DNA of 64,000 nt, taken from assembly GCF_014698445.1 (NCBI RefSeq), contig NZ_JACJSZ010000004.1, positions 1 to 64,000 on the forward strand, given 5' to 3'. This DNA is from Microcystis elabens FACHB-917 (GTDB lineage: Bacteria; Cyanobacteriota; Cyanobacteriia; PCC-6307; Cyanobiaceae). Below are positions 62,117 through 64,000 of this stretch, one piece after another. The first letter of the stretch is position 1. Each line of letters starts with the position of its first letter. A model generated the notes under the pieces. That model was not told the DNA's origin, did no database searches, and saw nothing but the letters and a program-made list of their open reading frames with translations. Made by a program: the position numbers and the translations under genes.

Positions 62117-63183
62117 GGCTGGCCCATGCGGCGCAACCAGCGGTAGTGGGAGGCCACACCGGCCAGGAAGGACGGGTGGCTGCGGAAGGGAACCTGGCAG
62201 TCGCGGCAGGTCTGCTCGACGATGGCGGAGATCTGCGGGTAGTGGACGTGACAGATGTGGGGGAACAGGTGATGCTCCACCTGGAAGTTGAGGCCCCCCA
62301 GCAACCAGCTCAGCAGGCCGTTGGAGCGGCTGAAGTCCACCGTGGTGGCCAACTGGTGGTCGGCCCACGGACCCAGGGGCGGGCTGGCGGGGTCGGCCGT
62401 GGGGAAATCGGCCTCCTCGACACAGTGGGCCAGCTGGAACACCACGCTCAGCACGATGCCCTGCACCATCGCCGTCACCAGATAGCAGGCGATCACCGCG
62501 CCGGGGGGATGGAAGTGCAGCGGCACGACGAACGCCAGGGAGAAGAAGATCACCTTGCCCGCCAGGAACACCAGCCAGTCGCCGGGGCCCAGGCGGGGCA
62601 GGGAACGGTCGCCCCTGCCGCGGCCCGCCAGATCGGCGAAGTCGTCGAAGAACTGCCACTTGATCGGCAGCATTCCGTAGAGGAGCCAGAGGTAGAGGTG
62701 CTGCCAGCGGTGCCACCAGCGGTGCGGCTGATGCGGGGAGAGCCGGCCGATCAGGCCGAGGTTGATGTCGTCGTCGTGGCCGGCGATGTTGGTGAAGGTG
62801 TGATGCAGTCCGTTGTGCTTGTGGGCCCAGATCAGGGAACTGCCACCGAGCAGATCGAGGCTCATGGCGGCGGCCCTGTTGATCCAGCGGTGCCGGGAGT
62901 AGGCGCCGTGGCCGCCGTCATGCTGGATGTTGAAGCCGATGGCGGCGATCGCCAGGCCCAGCACCACCGACAGGGCGATCGCCCCCGGGGCATCACCGAC
63001 CCGGAACACCAGCAGCCCGTAGGTGAGGGCGAACCAGGCCAGGATCACGGCCGTCTTGATGACCATGGCCGGCGCATCGCGTCGCTCCTGCCCGGTGGCC
63101 TGGAAGTGATCGTGAACCCTTGCCCTGAGAAGACCGTGAAAACCGTCGCCGGCGCCGAACGTGATGCGATCCAAGGACTCCAC
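62113..63183 (-). CDS. Acyl-lipid (front-end type) fatty acid desaturase
   Basis: A 356-residue membrane di-iron desaturase. The histidine boxes are H-D-G-G-H at about 88-92, H-N-G-L-H-H at about 123-128 and Q-V-E-H-H near 306; the Q in the third box is the mark of delta-5/delta-6 front-end enzymes (DesD-like). Four hydrophobic segments flank them. There is no fused cytochrome b5 domain, so ferredoxin is the likely electron donor, as in other cyanobacteria. It would add double bonds near the carboxyl end of membrane fatty acids. The exact regiospecificity cannot be read from sequence. Confidence 0.92.
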   Translation of the reverse strand: MESLDRITFGAGDGFHGLLRARVHDHFQATGQERRDAPAMVIKTAVILAWFALTYGLLVFRVGDAPGAIALSVVLGLAIAAIGFNIQHDGGHGAYSRHRWINRAAAMSLDLLGGSSLIWAHKHNGLHHTFTNIAGHDDDINLGLIGRLSPHQPHRWWHRWQHLYLWLLYGMLPIKWQFFDDFADLAGRGRGDRSLPRLGPGDWLVFLAGKVIFFSLAFVVPLHFHPPGAVIACYLVTAMVQGIVLSVVFQLAHCVEEADFPTADPASPPLGPWADHQLATTVDFSRSNGLLSWLLGGLNFQVEHHLFPHICHVHYPQISAIVEQTCRDCQVPFRSHPSFLAGVASHYRWLRRMGQP

Positions 63184-63254
63184 GCCCTGCGTCCAGGCAA
63201 CCTAGGGCCAGGAGCTCCGGCAGGCGTCAGGATGGGCGGCGTGAGGCCGGTGGC

Positions 63255-64000
63255 ATGACCAGCTCGTTCCCGGGCGCCTCCGGCGCCATCACCACCCAGC
63301 TGGGCGAGCAGGGCCTGGGGCAGCAGCCCTGGTGGGTGGAGCAGTGGATGGAGCTGATCCATACCTACCGCTTCAAGAAGCGCCTGGAGCGCGCCTGGAC
63401 CTACGCCCGGGAGGGCAACGTCGTCTCGATCCGCTTCGAAGGGCGGCGCGTGCATGCCCGGGTGCAGGGCACCGACCCGGATCCCTACAAGGTGAAGCTC
63501 TGGCTCGACGTGCTCAACGACGAGGACTGGGGGTACGTGCTGGAGGCCCTGAGCCAGAAGGCCCGCTGGTCGGCCCAGCTGCTGGCGGGGATCATGCCGG
63601 CCGACATCGAGCGGGCCTTCGCCGCCAGCGGCAAGCGCCTGTTCCCGTTCAAGCTCCAGGAGGTGCGCAGCGAGTGCAGCTGCCCCGACAAGGCCAACCC
63701 CTGCAAGCACATCAGCGCCGTTTACTACCTGATGGGGGACCGCTTCAGCGAGGACCCCTTCGTGCTGTTCCAGCTGCGGGGCCGCACCCGCAGCCAGCTG
63801 CTGGGCGAACTGGCCAAGCGCCGCCGCGAGGGGGTGGCGGCCCCGCTGGAGCACGCCCCCCATCCGGTCCATCCCGCCATCGCCGACCCGGCCCGCTGGT
63901 GGCGCTACGACGCCCCCCTCGACCCCGACCTGGTGGTGATCACGCCGGCCATGGAGGGGGAATCGGGCCTCGATGGCGCCGGTCCCCTGCCCCTGGCGGA
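63255..64000 (+). CDS. SWIM zinc-finger protein (cut by window end)
   Basis: The readable 248 residues from the ATG at 63255 include a basic N-terminal region (W-W-V-E-Q-W-M-E-L-I-H-T-Y-R-F-K-K-R-L-E-R) and a SWIM finger C-S-C-P-D-K-A-N-P-C-K-H at about residues 141-152 (C-x-C-x(n)-C-x-H). SWIM domains bind nucleic acid or protein and often accompany SNF2 helicases; the helicase at 59,018 is the nearest + strand gene upstream. The C-terminal part lies outside the window, so completeness cannot be judged. Confidence 0.9.
   Translation, partial: MTSSFPGASGAITTQLGEQGLGQQPWWVEQWMELIHTYRFKKRLERAWTYAREGNVVSIRFEGRRVHARVQGTDPDPYKVKLWLDVLNDEDWGYVLEALSQKARWSAQLLAGIMPADIERAFAASGKRLFPFKLQEVRSECSCPDKANPCKHISAVYYLMGDRFSEDPFVLFQLRGRTRSQLLGELAKRRREGVAAPLEHAPHPVHPAIADPARWWRYDAPLDPDLVVITPAMEGESGLDGAGPLPLA

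Noticed and set aside
59347-63258. 1,303-residue open frame on the + strand across the helicase and desaturase
   Set aside because: It is out of frame with SNF2 and antisense to the desaturase, low in complexity, Gly/Pro/Arg rich; a by-product of high GC.

Overview
The window is GC-rich chromosomal DNA of a picocyanobacterium, most likely of the Cyanobium/freshwater Synechococcus type. This is inferred from gene content: a cyanobacterial ArgJ, CoaE next to GatB, a ThiO-type oxidase, biosynthetic arginine decarboxylase (SpeA), a front-end type acyl-lipid desaturase, and a SNF2 helicase beside a SWIM zinc-finger protein. Three AT-richer patches (about 1-2,380, 11,017-15,283 and 19,093-20,629) stand out as acquired DNA.

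Layout. 1-2,400: a small accessory patch with a zinc-ribbon protein behind a consensus promoter, a serine recombinase and two small genes. 2,415-18,902: the conserved neighbourhood argJ, coaE, gatB, thiO, disrupted in three ways. CoaE is fused behind an MpaB-like oxygenase domain, a 5-kb RTX protein gene is present, and a diverged partial duplicate of the coaE...gatB segment is left as fragments (gatB 3' end at 10,389-10,739; a second coaE at 10,759-11,017 and 15,283-15,603). The second coaE is split exactly by a 4.27-kb insertion. 18,906-20,760: a decayed adenylate-cyclase gene is split exactly by a second, 1.54-kb insertion.

Both insertions look like integron gene cassettes sitting outside any integron. 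They end in attC-like imperfect inverted repeats, the host genes rejoin in frame when the insert is removed, and joining each cassette's ends rebuilds complementary R''/R' arms. The cargo is a ribbon-helix-helix/Dam-methylase/ParB-like/PD-(D/E)XK four-gene unit and a DUF1828/DUF6978-like pair, both plausible anti-phage modules. No integron integrase is in the window.

21,052-26,855: a complete diversity-generating retroelement (DGR). It has a 124-bp template repeat, a reverse transcriptase, an Avd accessory protein and a membrane-anchored NACHT-HEAT-sulfatase-modifying-factor (C-type lectin) target. Its variable repeat differs from the template at 14 sites, all adenines in the coding sense. 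A VapBC toxin-antitoxin pair sits inside the locus on the opposite strand. 26,958-35,402: ndk, speA, and a cAMP-type module in decay (SIMPL protein, FecR protein, frameshifted CHASE2-cyclase, and a broken MscS-cNMP-binding channel). 35,403-38,143: transposase remnants around an intact MscS gene.

38,463-54,852: a secretion and glycan block. A C39-peptidase ABC exporter and a HlyD adaptor converge on an unlisted 55-residue gene with a double-glycine leader and its own intrinsic terminator. This is followed by glycosyltransferases, several sulfotransferases, a repeat-expanded coiled-coil protein and an alginate-lyase-like fusion. 55,079-64,000: alaS, a glutaminase remnant, a membrane protein with a SNF2 helicase, a desaturase and a truncated SWIM protein. 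No rRNA, tRNA or CRISPR array was seen.
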